Shown here piece after piece: positions 1 to 7,323 of a stretch of DNA of 40,704 nt. Every line of letters starts with the position of its first letter. The stretch's first letter is position 1. The notes below the pieces were generated by a model that did not search any database, was not told the DNA's origin, and saw only the letters and a list, made by a program, of their open reading frames with translations. Made by a program: the position numbers and the translations under genes. The stretch lies in the NCBI RefSeq assembly GCF_015627175.1, contig NZ_VTDQ01000022.1, forward strand, positions 1-40,704, given 5' to 3'. Source of the stretch: Acinetobacter pollinis. GTDB taxonomy: Bacteria; Pseudomonadota; Gammaproteobacteria; Pseudomonadales; Moraxellaceae.

Positions 1-1885
1 CATTGTCATTGAGAAAAGCAACGGTACTAAAATCTGTCCAGTCATTTGAAATGTCTCGTCTAGATCGATGGTAAATACGGTTATCACCTGACCAGCTATA
101 TACCAGTTGATTATGGCCACCAGCACCGATATGAATTAAATTACCGTAAACCGTTGGATAGCCACTGTTATAGACCTGATAAAGTCTAATTCCATCCTCA
201 CCGCCCCCAGAGGTAATGAGTGGCAGATTATTTGATGAATCAATCCTTTGAATACTGATATCTGATGAACCATCAAAGCTTACACCATTAATTTTGCGTG
301 GGTTTTGTAAGCGTTGTGTCGTTTTTGCAATACCGCCATTTTCAGTGACGACACGTTCAAAAGGTTGTGTGAAACCTTTATCATCTACAGCAGCACGAAA
401 AAATAAACCGCCATTACCATAAATTCCTGCAAGTTGCATTGCAGGGGTTGAGCCACCAGGTACAGAAAAGTGAGCGACTATACGACTGTCGACACCAGGT
501 AAGTTTGCACGATAGATTCCTGATGGTGCTTTCCAATCGACACCAGTCATGTCGGTTACATCACCTAAAAAGCCAATCGGTAAAGTAACATCACTTGTCC
601 CATCAAAGGCAACACTATTGATCTTACGTGCCGTTTGTAGCTTGGTTGCAGTCGATGCATTACCTAAGTAATTGCCGTTTTCGTCAATGATCGCAAGACT
701 TCTAAAGTTATTATCTTTACCATTCCAGAACTCAAAACCGCCCTTGCCTAAACCTTGATGGTTTATAAGGTCGGTACGCCCAGCACCACCGACTTTGTTC
801 CATGCCATATACACGCCTTGATTGGCTGGCATCGGGTTAATTTGTACTTTATTTTCTTGTAAATATTTGCCTTGCTCTGCTGATAAAGGTGTGGTTGTAC
901 CACCTGTCACCACATCGTTAATGACGGGTAAGTCTTTTTCTGAAATGCTGGTGATGAGTCCTTTGTTATTGACATTTATCACAGGGATTTTTAACCCAGC
1001 ACCATAACTATTCGCCAATACACCACTATTGGCTAGTGTAAGCGTAATTTGAATATCGGATGTACCGTCAAAGTAGGCAGAGCCAGTACCAGCACCTGAG
1101 ATATTAATATTGCGTTGGTTTTCGAGTTTAGTTGCTGAAGCTGCATTTTTAGAGTAGTTGCCGTTTTCATCAATGATTGCAAGACTTCTAAAATTATTAT
1201 CTTTACCGTTCCAAAACTCAAAACCGCCTTTGCCTTCTCCTTGATGATTGACGAGATCCGAGCGTCCTAAGCCAACTACTTTGTTCCATGCCATGTATGC
1301 GCCTTGATTGGCTGGCATGGGTTCTAACTGAACTTTAGTCTTTTGTAGAGTTTTACCTTGTTCTGCTGATAGAGGTTTATCTGTTCCGCCTGAAGTTAAA
1401 TCATTAATAATATCTGAACGTGGGATGTAATTATTTTTGACCCATTCTCTTGTCGCATAAATTAAAGAGTCATCTAAATAAACGGCTGTAACGTCTGCAT
1501 TTTGAACGTTAACCACCAATTTAATATTTAGCTCACGTGCTGTCCCTTCATCGGCATTAGGCTTGTAAGTAGCTGGATAATTACTGTTGACCACTAAAAC
1601 ATTGTCAGCGTATAAGCCCAGCTCACGAATGGTGAAGCCCCCAATGTTTGAGGGGATGATCGCCTCACATATGACTTGATTGCCGTTATTTTTATTAATA
1701 CTGACGACATTGAGTGCTACACGTGCTTTTTCGGCAACCAGTGCAGAGCGGTTTTCATCTGGGTCGGGAACTGAGCCATTTCCGTCCCCTAAAGCAATGT
1801 GTGAAAATTTAACTTTACTGTTAACGGAAGCATTTGCAAATAAGGCCTTGCCATTATTGGTAAGGATTCCTCTATAGTTGGCCAT
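1..1885 (-). CDS. H: Tail fibre protein gpH, N-terminal part (continues across the circular join)
   Basis: This is the 5' part of a 1,200-residue tail fibre gene. It starts at the ATG at 1885 and runs off base 1. Because base 1 equals base 40507, it continues to the stop at 38789; the summed length of 3,603 bp is divisible by three, so the frame is intact. The first ~150 residues (MANYRGILTNNGKALFANA...) resemble the phage tail-collar fibre N-terminal domain (DUF3751 type) that anchors P2-like fibres to the baseplate. After it come modular repeats, including PMPANQGxYMAWNK and a PRKINGxxFDGxxDI-like block. It follows gpI by 8 bp in the V-W-J-I-H-G order of P2. The fibre should sit at the baseplate edge and choose the host receptor. 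Function is well supported; the receptor cannot be told. Confidence 0.9.
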   Translation of the reverse strand, partial: MANYRGILTNNGKALFANASVNSKVKFSHIALGDGNGSVPDPDENRSALVAEKARVALNVVSINKNNGNQVICEAIIPSNIGGFTIRELGLYADNVLVVNSNYPATYKPNADEGTARELNIKLVVNVQNADVTAVYLDDSLIYATREWVKNNYIPRSDIINDLTSGGTDKPLSAEQGKTLQKTKVQLEPMPANQGAYMAWNKVVGLGRSDLVNHQGEGKGGFEFWNGKDNNFRSLAIIDENGNYSKNAASATKLENQRNINISGAGTGSAYFDGTSDIQITLTLANSGVLANSYGAGLKIPVINVNNKGLITSISEKDLPVINDVVTGGTTTPLSAEQGKYLQENKVQINPMPANQGVYMAWNKVGGAGRTDLINHQGLGKGGFEFWNGKDNNFRSLAIIDENGNYLGNASTATKLQTARKINSVAFDGTSDVTLPIGFLGDVTDMTGVDWKAPSGIYRANLPGVDSRIVAHFSVPGGSTPAMQLAGIYGNGGLFFRAAVDDKGFTQPFERVVTENGGIAKTTQRLQNPRKINGVSFDGSSDISIQRIDSSNNLPLITSGGGEDGIRLYQVYNSGYPTVYGNLIHIGAGGHNQLVYSWSGDNRIYHRSRRDISNDWTDFSTVAFLNDN

Positions 1886-1892
1886 AATTTAA

Positions 1893-2423
1893 TTATCCAG
1901 CATAAATGGTGACGGTTTCCGCACTATGTACGCCAACGGCATAACGTGGGACACAAAGGGGTAAGACATTAATAATGAGATTGGTCATGTGACGACTGGC
2001 TGGTTTTGCATCTTTTACCAGTCGATTGACCTCGATGTAGGTATCTTCGTTGAGTTCTGTGCCGTTAAGATCTAGCTCAAGCTTAAACGTACCCGGTTCC
2101 CCGATAGGGTTCATGTCGAACCACTCTGTAAACGTGCATGTATAGCCAAACTGTGCCAGTACATTGCGTACAGCTGCACGAGTGCCTTTGACTCGATGCT
2201 GACCAAACGATTTCTTAACACGCTCACGTTTTAAAGAGGGTTGCCAATTGTTATCCCATGAATCGACTGAATATTGCCAAGCCAAAAATGATAGGAACTG
2301 ATCGGGAACATTATCGATACGACTAATTGATCGAATATTGATGGGCAAAGCCATATTTTTCGATGAAATATCGCTAAGGTTTCGTTCAAATAATGTGCTA
2401 TTTGGTGGAAGTAAATTACTCAT
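1893..2423 (-). CDS. I: Baseplate protein gpI
   Basis: A 176-residue protein, the same length as P2 gpI. It carries the family's features: an N-terminal LLPPNST...ER segment, then an IRSISRIDNVPDQFLSFLAWQ region and a SWDNNW segment. In P2-like phages gpI forms the baseplate wedge with gpJ and gpW and attaches the tail fibre. Its ATG overlaps the stop of gene J by 4 bp (ATGA), so translation is probably coupled, and the fibre gene follows 8 bp downstream. It is intact. Confidence 0.93.
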   Translation of the reverse strand: MSNLLPPNSTLFERNLSDISSKNMALPINIRSISRIDNVPDQFLSFLAWQYSVDSWDNNWQPSLKRERVKKSFGQHRVKGTRAAVRNVLAQFGYTCTFTEWFDMNPIGEPGTFKLELDLNGTELNEDTYIEVNRLVKDAKPASRHMTNLIINVLPLCVPRYAVGVHSAETVTIYAG

Positions 2424-3313
2424 TCAACACCAGCCAATCGAAGTGTAATAGATTGACAAAAGCTGGCTTGTTCTGGGGTAAGAACGACATCATTTTTGGG
2501 GTTATTGAGTACCACGTGGCTCACCCCTGAAACGTGCAGTTGAGCATAGATTTCACTAAGATAGATTGAACGCCCTAACCGCTTTTGTTTGCTTGCGTAG
2601 GCTTGAGCATTGTTTTGTGCTTGCTGTAAAAGCGTTGCCCCTTCTGGGTCTTTGCCAATGTAAATATCTGCATCGATACCATATTCAACAATGGTAGCTG
2701 TTTGAACCGTGACTCGATCTCCGATTGGGCGTACATCTTCTGGATCAAGCGCCTTTGCAACAATTTGAACCAGTTCATTTGATGCGATGTTCTTCTCGGC
2801 ATCCTTTTGTAAGATTGTGACTTTAACTGTGGCAGGGCTTGGAGAGGTTACTGAGACATCTGCAACACGGCCATCGGCTGAAAATGCATGATATTTGTAT
2901 GAATTTTCTGGTCCTGCGGTACTAATGGAGTCAAACTTCATTTGTGTACGTGTGCGTAAATCTTCATCTGATTCATAAACGGCCACGCTGTTACGTGTGG
3001 CATCGGTCACAAGCAAACGTTTGACATCATAATTTGCAGCGACTGCATCTAAGTCTGTGCCTGTTGCATAGGCGAGTAAGGTTGCTAGTGATGCGTTGTT
3101 AATTCGATTTCTAAGCACTAATTCGCGATACGCATTTTCCTGAAGGTATTTAGTTAGGGGTTCACTTTCTCTATTGAGGATCTCACGAATATCATCTTGT
3201 TCAGTATTGTTATAACGTGCAATGAGCGCTTCTTTTCGCTCGGTTAAAATGGTTTCAAAGTCTAAGACTTCGATCATCTGGGGCGGTGTAAGTTGAGAGA
3301 AATCGACATTCAT
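2420..3313 (-). CDS. J: Baseplate assembly protein gpJ
   Basis: A 297-residue protein close in length to P2 gpJ (about 300). The N-terminus (FSQLTPPQMIEVLDFETILTERK) and the middle (YATGTDLDAVAANYDVKRL, DEDLRTRTQMKFDSISTAGPE) are typical of the baseplate J family. It builds the wedge of the contractile tail baseplate with gpW and gpI. It is tightly packed between W (1-bp overlap) and I (4-bp overlap) in the V operon. No defects are seen. Confidence 0.94.
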   Translation of the reverse strand: MNVDFSQLTPPQMIEVLDFETILTERKEALIARYNNTEQDDIREILNRESEPLTKYLQENAYRELVLRNRINNASLATLLAYATGTDLDAVAANYDVKRLLVTDATRNSVAVYESDEDLRTRTQMKFDSISTAGPENSYKYHAFSADGRVADVSVTSPSPATVKVTILQKDAEKNIASNELVQIVAKALDPEDVRPIGDRVTVQTATIVEYGIDADIYIGKDPEGATLLQQAQNNAQAYASKQKRLGRSIYLSEIYAQLHVSGVSHVVLNNPKNDVVLTPEQASFCQSITLRLAGVE

Positions 3314-3660
3314 TAAGCAGCACCCATTTGAAGAGGGATATTGAGATTAATATGCTGATTTGTGAGCATATAAACGGCATCTAAATCCATGATGATTTGT
3401 CCCTGAGTAATCTGAGAAATATTTATTTTTTCTATACTGATGCGTGTTTCCCACTTTAAAATTGGGGTATAGATTGCGCTATAAAGCTGTAATATCAGGA
3501 CATCATTCATAGGTTGATCGATAAGATCGGGAATTTTTGAGCCGTATTCACGCCTCATAATTCGTGTACCAATAGGCGTGGTCAAAATGTCAGTAATGGA
3601 CTGGCGAATACTTTCAATTTCACTGGTGAGGCTTTTGCCTGTGGTACGAGATAGCATCAT
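3313..3660 (-). CDS. W: Baseplate wedge protein gpW (gp25-like)
   Basis: A 115-residue protein, exactly the length of P2 gpW. It shows the gp25/GPW family core: an SIRQSITDILTTPIGTRIMRREYGS motif near residue 20-45 with the conserved TxxGxRxxxxxYGS pattern. It joins the baseplate hub to the wedge. The start overlaps the end of V (ATGATG, two possible in-frame starts), and its stop touches the J start, so it sits in a coupled tail operon. Confidence 0.93.
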   Translation of the reverse strand: MMLSRTTGKSLTSEIESIRQSITDILTTPIGTRIMRREYGSKIPDLIDQPMNDVLILQLYSAIYTPILKWETRISIEKINISQITQGQIIMDLDAVYMLTNQHINLNIPLQMGAA

Positions 3661-4190
3661 GCGCTTGGGACTCCAGCAGTATCGCTACCGCCTTTAACAC
3701 CTTTTGTTTTATGGTTTCTTAGGCTAATGTCCTGTGCTTTTACATCTGCATCGGTTGTAATATCTTGTGTTGTATGAAGTTTCCCATCGATATATACGTC
3801 TGATTTAATTTTGGTTGTACCGCCTTCTGGCAAAATTGCTTCTAAGTGATGATTTTTTTTGTCGTATGAAATGACTGCACCATCTTCAAATAAACGAATA
3901 ACAATATCGGGGTTCTGAGAAATCGTTGGAAACTCTGAATTATTTAAACCTACAATAACAACGCCTTGCGTCAATTCTCCGCTTGGACTAAGGACGATAC
4001 ACTCCTCACCAATATTGGGTAGGTCATGCGACTGGTCTTTGCCTGCTCTTAAACTAATGAGACGTAGTTTACCCGTTACGATGCCACCTAAATTGACAGT
4101 AACTGTATGGAATGGGGTTGAGAGTTCGATGCTATCGATTTGTCCTAAACGAACAATATTTTCTAAGCGTCTGAGGGTGTCTATATTCAT
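3657..4190 (-). CDS. V: Baseplate spike protein gpV with altered tip motif
   Basis: A 177-residue baseplate assembly protein V, first gene of the V-W-J-I-H-G operon. It has an N-terminal OB-fold-like region (residues ~10-90, with the GEECIVLSPSGELTQGVV stretch) and a C-terminal beta-helix-like tail that pierces the outer membrane. In P2 gpV the tip binds iron through an HxH motif in an NHxHxGV context. Here the matching stretch reads R-N-H160-K-T162-K-G-V, so the second histidine is a threonine. The rest of the tip pattern (GV..GSDTAGVP) is kept, which argues against a frame error. A late-promoter palindrome lies 40-73 bp upstream. Confidence 0.92.
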   Translation of the reverse strand: MNIDTLRRLENIVRLGQIDSIELSTPFHTVTVNLGGIVTGKLRLISLRAGKDQSHDLPNIGEECIVLSPSGELTQGVVIVGLNNSEFPTISQNPDIVIRLFEDGAVISYDKKNHHLEAILPEGGTTKIKSDVYIDGKLHTTQDITTDADVKAQDISLRNHKTKGVKGGSDTAGVPSA

Positions 4191-4209
4191 ACTGCAATCG
4201 TGTTGCAGT
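4191..4209. repeat. Inverted repeat directly before the V start codon
   Basis: ACTGCAA and TTGCAGT form perfect 7-bp arms around TCGTG, immediately upstream of the V ATG. It could fold in the mRNA leader and cover the start region, or serve as a small operator. No ribosome binding site of normal strength is visible here. Function is unproven. Confidence 0.4.
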
Positions 4210-4229
4210 CTTTCATTTTTTGCATCTAG

Positions 4230-4262
4230 TTTTAGTTTTTAAAGTGATTTTAAAAACTAAAA
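4230..4262 (-). promoter_or_regulatory. Late-promoter palindrome ahead of gene V
   Basis: TTTTAGTTTTTAAA and TTTAAAAACTAAAA are perfect 14-bp arms around the 5-bp spacer GTGAT. The centre lies about 56 bp upstream of the V ATG. The same 14-5-14 design recurs ahead of FI and between P and O, matching the positions of the P2 late promoters PV, PF, PO and PP. I infer an activator (Ogr) binding site; an AT-rich terminator is a less likely reading because there is no GC-rich stem base. Confidence 0.6.
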
Positions 4263-4280
4263 GATTGGGGGTTCAAAAGA

Positions 4281-4307
4281 AGGTATGGTCAAAATGACCA
4301 TACCTTA
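4281..4307 (-). terminator. Hairpin after the 44-residue ORF
   Basis: AAGGTATGGTCA and TGACCATACCTT are perfect 12-bp arms around AAA. On the minus strand the stem is followed by CTTTTGAA, a short T-rich run. It lies just downstream of the small gene at 4317-4451 and upstream of the late V promoter, so it probably insulates the V operon from upstream transcription. Confidence 0.55.
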
Positions 4308-4316
4308 TTCTGCCCA

Positions 4317-4451
4317 TTAGTTACTAAGACGCTTTACCGCAGCATCAATAATATTAGGCAAAAGGTTTTTTTGAATTCTACTTTCATGAGCAATGATATT
4401 CGCTATTTCTTCTTCACGAATAGTTAAGGAGTCGTGTTCAACAAAGTTCAT
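4317..4451 (-). CDS. Small protein of unknown function (44 aa)
   Basis: ATG at 4451 to TAA at 4317 encodes MNFVEHDSLTIREEEIANII... ending AAVKRLSN. An AGGG motif about 9 bp upstream of the ATG is a credible ribosome binding site, and a strong hairpin follows the stop. The product is charged and probably helical, without a membrane segment. It occupies the S-V junction, a place where P2-like phages carry extra genes. I do not recognise the family. Confidence 0.5.
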   Translation of the reverse strand: MNFVEHDSLTIREEEIANIIAHESRIQKNLLPNIIDAAVKRLSN

Positions 4452-4479
4452 ATCTATACCCTGCTGTAAGCTTTCTATA

Positions 4480-4713
4480 CTGTGATTTCAAATCTAAAAA
4501 TACCCTCAACAATTGGCAACTGTGGTGATTTCCGCAATAGTTGAGCTAAAACGATCTTTCAAAAAAGTTTTCTTACTGGCATACAAATATGGGAACGGAC
4601 TGATTATTTCGCAATACCTGAATGGTGATTTCCACCATTCAGGTAGCAAGTCTCTCTTGAACGGTCGTTATCTGACATAAGTACCTCGTAGTAAGAATCT
4701 CAGTCTTAGAAAG
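4480..4713. other. Intergenic stretch with a perfect 12-bp hairpin
   Basis: No convincing gene is seen between the 44-residue ORF and higA. The stretch holds a perfect hairpin at 4615-4643 (ACCTGAATGGTG, loop ATTTC, CACCATTCAGGT). The segment GGTGATTTCC occurs both in that hairpin and about 90 bp before it, in a weaker fold. No T-run follows on either strand, so it is not a standard terminator. It may end or process the higBA mRNA, or be a small structured RNA. Confidence 0.4.
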
Positions 4714-5028
4714 CTAATCGTTTCTTAGGTCGTGAAGGATATCAACGCGAGAGCCATCTGGTAACGTGGCATAAATTTCAAGATCAGTTCCAAGTGCTTG
4801 TAGATACTGACGCAGAGTTGAGAGTTGAATATCTGCACGTTTTTCTAATTCAGCAACAGTTGGTTGCTTGATATGCATTGCACCTGCCACTTGCGCTTGT
4901 GTAAAACCGAGTTGTTTGCGCAATTTAGATAAACGTAATGCTGTGATCATCTCGACAGCTTTCGCTTCAACGGTAGCTTGGTCGCTTGTAGAAAGAGTAT
5001 TCATTAATTCACTGATTGGTTTAGCCAT
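4714..5028 (-). CDS. higA: HigA-type antitoxin (XRE family)
   Basis: A 104-residue helix-turn-helix protein. The HTH spans about residues 34-85 (KLRKQLGFTQAQVAGAMHIKQPTVAELEKR), followed by a short LGTDLEIYATLPDGSRV tail typical of HigA partners of RelE/HigB toxins. It should neutralise the upstream toxin and repress the operon, most likely through the perfect palindrome at 5392-5417. The gene overlaps the toxin by 8 bp. Toxin-before-antitoxin order is the HigBA arrangement. Such a module would stabilise a phage-plasmid by killing cured cells. Confidence 0.88.
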   Translation of the reverse strand: MAKPISELMNTLSTSDQATVEAKAVEMITALRLSKLRKQLGFTQAQVAGAMHIKQPTVAELEKRADIQLSTLRQYLQALGTDLEIYATLPDGSRVDILHDLRND

Positions 5029-5368
5029 TTTTCAACTCCTCAAGATATTGTTGATAGCTTTTTTCTGCGATTGGGATCATACGATCATAGAAACGCTTAT
5101 CACTGGTTTTGTTGCCACCGCACAACAAGATCGCTTGTCGTAACGGGTCAAACACAAATAGAATACGGTAAGGGTCGCCTGCATGTTGTACACGCAACTC
5201 TTTCAAGTTCTTTAGCTTACTCCCCTTTAGCGTATCCACATGAGGGCGTGACAACTGCGGTCCATACTCCTCAAGCACTTTGATACTTGCAAGTATGTCG
5301 ATTTTTTCCTCAGTTGATAGTTCTAAGAACCACGTTTCAAAAGGTTGTTCAAATAGAACCGTCCACAT
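5021..5368 (-). CDS. higB: HigB/RelE-type mRNA interferase toxin
   Basis: A 115-residue RelE/ParE-fold toxin of the phage-derived Gp49-like/HigB group. Typical features are the N-terminal FETWFLELSTEEKIDILASI helix, GPQLSRPHVDTLKGSKLKNLKELRV and the DPYRILFVFDP strand. Members cut mRNA on the ribosome. It is first in the operon, overlaps higA by 8 bp, and has a 26-bp palindrome just upstream for autoregulation. Confidence 0.88.
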   Translation of the reverse strand: MWTVLFEQPFETWFLELSTEEKIDILASIKVLEEYGPQLSRPHVDTLKGSKLKNLKELRVQHAGDPYRILFVFDPLRQAILLCGGNKTSDKRFYDRMIPIAEKSYQQYLEELKNG

Positions 5369-5391
5369 AATTCAATCCTTGCTATATAAGC

Positions 5392-5417
5392 TAAATATAG
5401 GTTAAAACCTATATTTA
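5392..5417 (-). promoter_or_regulatory. higBA operator palindrome
   Basis: TAAATATAGGTT and AACCTATATTTA are perfect 12-bp arms separated by AA. It lies 24 bp upstream of the higB ATG, where the HigA-HigB complex usually binds. It also lies 39 bp upstream of the divergent small gene at 5456, so it could control both. Confidence 0.6.
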
Positions 5418-5455
5418 AGCAAGAGAAAAAAGACATTAGAAATTGGATTAATAGC

Positions 5456-5662
5456 ATGAATGTAATGAACCAACCCGAAACAGTAGAGGATTATGAGGCA
5501 CTTACTGAAGCTCTAGACAAACTAATAGATATTGTAGGGGATGACGAAAGTCATCCACTTGCGAGTGTAATGCACCAGTTAGGTACACTTGTATTGGAAT
5601 ATGAGAATGAACATATGCCAATGCCAGAAATTCATGATGTTTCTGCTATTCGAAGTGATTGA
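5456..5662 (+). CDS. Short antitoxin-like protein (HigA COG5499 N-terminal type)
   Basis: A 68-residue acidic protein. The pattern ETVEDYEALTEALDKLIDIV...LGTLVLEYENEHMPMPE resembles the N-terminal dimer region of HigA antitoxins of the COG5499 type (EADYExAL...L..L...YE.EHYP). The DNA-binding HTH that would normally follow is missing: the protein ends at AIRSD. It is divergent from higBA and its last 17 bp overlap the end of gpS. It could be a truncated second antitoxin or a free antidote domain. An in-frame ATG at 5465 is an alternative start. Confidence 0.6.
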   Translation: MNVMNQPETVEDYEALTEALDKLIDIVGDDESHPLASVMHQLGTLVLEYENEHMPMPEIHDVSAIRSD

Positions 5663-6284
5663 ACTCTAAATAATCTAGGATCTCTTTTTCGATCATTTGT
5701 TTTTCTTCTGGACTAAATCCAAGTATTTCACGTTTTGCATATTTGACTTGTTTTCCTCCCTTTTCTACTTCGCCAATGAGACCGAACTGGTGAATGTTCA
5801 ATATATTTGAGAGCTGAGGATTAAAGCCAATTTCTGCGCCTTGCATGGTTTTTTTAATTCTAAGATATTGAGCGTTTCGGATTTGTTTAAACATTTTATT
5901 GCGCGTGGTTGGGCGATCTGACGCTGTACTTTGATGGTTGGGCAAGTAACGCACGATACGAGTTTTGACAAATGTACGTGTACCATTAGCAACGGTATCA
6001 TAACCAATTAAGCGCGTTGGGGTTGTGCGATAGCTCTTTAATTCAACTAAGCGTTTTTGGCCATTGGCTTTTTGGTAAATAAAACTGACGGGTTTCAGTG
6101 CCTTAACAGGCCGTTTTCTTTCTCTATAGCTTGAACCATCGGGGTTCTTTTGACTTGTAATCCGTTGCTTTTGGCTCTTGCGTAATTTTCTGGCAATTTC
6201 CATTGCCATTTTTTGTTTTTGTTGGCCACTAAGCTGTTGTAGTAGACCATTTAAATGCTCGGATAAAAAATCTAATTCAGCCAT
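5646..6284 (-). CDS. S: Tail completion protein gpS (virion morphogenesis family)
   Basis: A 212-residue protein, longer than P2 gpS (150). It has the family pattern: LNGLLQQLSGQQKQKMAMEIARKLRKSQKQRITSQKNPDGSSY with the conserved RI..Q..PDG motif at residues ~25-50, and an N-IHQFG motif near residue 165. gpS with gpR completes the tail end for head joining. It is the last gene of the O-to-S late unit and overlaps R by 8 bp. The insert between residues ~60 and 130 explains the extra length. Confidence 0.88.
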   Translation of the reverse strand: MAELDFLSEHLNGLLQQLSGQQKQKMAMEIARKLRKSQKQRITSQKNPDGSSYRERKRPVKALKPVSFIYQKANGQKRLVELKSYRTTPTRLIGYDTVANGTRTFVKTRIVRYLPNHQSTASDRPTTRNKMFKQIRNAQYLRIKKTMQGAEIGFNPQLSNILNIHQFGLIGEVEKGGKQVKYAKREILGFSPEEKQMIEKEILDYLEFNHFE

Positions 6285-6801
6285 GTTCTGGCATTACCAC
6301 ATCAAGTGCATAGTAATCATCTGATTGAACAGAATTCCAACTTGCCAATGCTGTACCATTTTTGTCAAAGAGCGTCACTGGTTGTGAGGTACTGGCTTTT
6401 GTATATTGTGGCTCATCTGGATAGTTAATATCTAAACGACCATCTTGTCTTTTAACAATGACACGCTCTGTCAAAGGGAGTTCAATGACGAGATCCACTT
6501 TATTGTTATCGACCACCTCAACATTAAATTTAATCGCGTTTTCCATCTGCTGAAGGTTCACTAAAATTTCAGATTGGTTTATACGAAGCCATTCGAGCAG
6601 TGGAATACTAATCGCAGCTAGTTCACCAGCATAGTCTGTAAAGACTAAGGAAAGATTATATTTATATTCAAAAGAAAGCCCTTGTGCGAATGTAGAGCAA
6701 AGATTTCCACCTTCAACAAAGATAAGAAGCTGTTCAGGGTTTTGCGCTAATTCTGGAATTGCTTCGACTAAAAAGTTTCTAAGTTTTTGGGGTTTTTGCA
6801 T
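6277..6801 (-). CDS. R: Tail completion protein gpR
   Basis: A 174-residue homologue of P2 gpR (155). The N-terminus MQKPQKLRNFLVEAIPEL and the middle GFSFEY-like run LSFEYKYNLSLVFTDYAGELAAISIPLLEWLR match the family. It acts with gpS at the head-proximal end of the tail. The start overlaps the Rz1-like stop (TAATG), and its end overlaps S. Confidence 0.9.
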   Translation of the reverse strand: MQKPQKLRNFLVEAIPELAQNPEQLLIFVEGGNLCSTFAQGLSFEYKYNLSLVFTDYAGELAAISIPLLEWLRINQSEILVNLQQMENAIKFNVEVVDNNKVDLVIELPLTERVIVKRQDGRLDINYPDEPQYTKASTSQPVTLFDKNGTALASWNSVQSDDYYALDVVMPEHG

Positions 6802-7025
6802 TATTTGTTTCCAATGAATGCATCGACTTTAGCAGCACAAAGTGCAAAGTCGGCTTGCTGTTGTAAGTACGCCAAAATGAGATCTTGATTCGTTTCAAGT
6901 TTAATCGTTTGTAATGTACAAGGCGTAATCGCTAGATTATTGACTGGTTTGGGTGGAACTGTTGAGCAAGCGAATAAAGCTGTCAGGGATAGGCTGACTA
7001 GCCCATGTTTGAGCTGGATAATCAT
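6801..7025 (-). CDS. Outer-membrane spanin subunit (Rz1/LysC-like lipoprotein)
   Basis: A 74-residue lipoprotein. A basic start and hydrophobic run lead to the lipobox L-F-A-C20, followed by STVPPKP, a proline-containing stretch typical of Rz1. The gene begins inside the Rz-like gene in another frame (89-bp overlap), the nested layout of P2 lysB/lysC. It should join its inner-membrane partner and fuse the membranes at the end of lysis. Confidence 0.82.
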   Translation of the reverse strand: MIIQLKHGLVSLSLTALFACSTVPPKPVNNLAITPCTLQTIKLETNQDLILAYLQQQADFALCAAKVDAFIGNK

Positions 7026-7323
7026 GGCTTACGATCTCTTTGACTGACTGTAATTTTTGCTGTGTATTTTTTTGGATCTGGGCTTGAGTGCTTTGAAGTT
7101 TTAAAACGATCGCTGTTTGCCGTTGCACCTGGTCTTCTGCTTCTGCAATTTTCTGTTGCTTTTCGCTAATCACGATATCTTTTTGCTGAATTGTTTGTTC
7201 TAGCTGTTTTACCTTTAGAACTTGTAATTTAAAGGCATACAATGAAAAGTAAATAATCACTAGACTCAAAGCAATTAAGATCGGCTTTAAATAGGTTTTG
7301 AGAATATAGAGGACTGCGATCAT
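6937..7323 (-). CDS. Inner-membrane spanin subunit (Rz/LysB-like)
   Basis: A 128-residue protein with one N-terminal membrane segment (residues ~12-30) followed by a long periplasmic coiled coil (KVKQLEQTIQQKDIVISEKQQKIAEAEDQVQRQTA). This is the type-II membrane topology of Rz-like spanins. Its start overlaps the endolysin stop (ATGA), and its 3' end contains the start of the Rz1-like gene. Confidence 0.83.
   Translation of the reverse strand: MIAVLYILKTYLKPILIALSLVIIYFSLYAFKLQVLKVKQLEQTIQQKDIVISEKQQKIAEAEDQVQRQTAIVLKLQSTQAQIQKNTQQKLQSVKEIVSHDYPAQTWASQPIPDSFIRLLNSSTQTSQ

Noticed and set aside
1..198. Terminal direct repeat of 198 bp that could be phage terminal redundancy or an LTR
   Set aside because: It lies within the fibre gene, which runs in frame through the join. 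The simplest explanation is overlap from assembling a circle.
4230..4262. The AT-rich palindromes as plain rho-independent terminators
   Set aside because: The stems have almost no GC, the arms are conserved between distant sites, and they sit at the promoters of P2-like late units.
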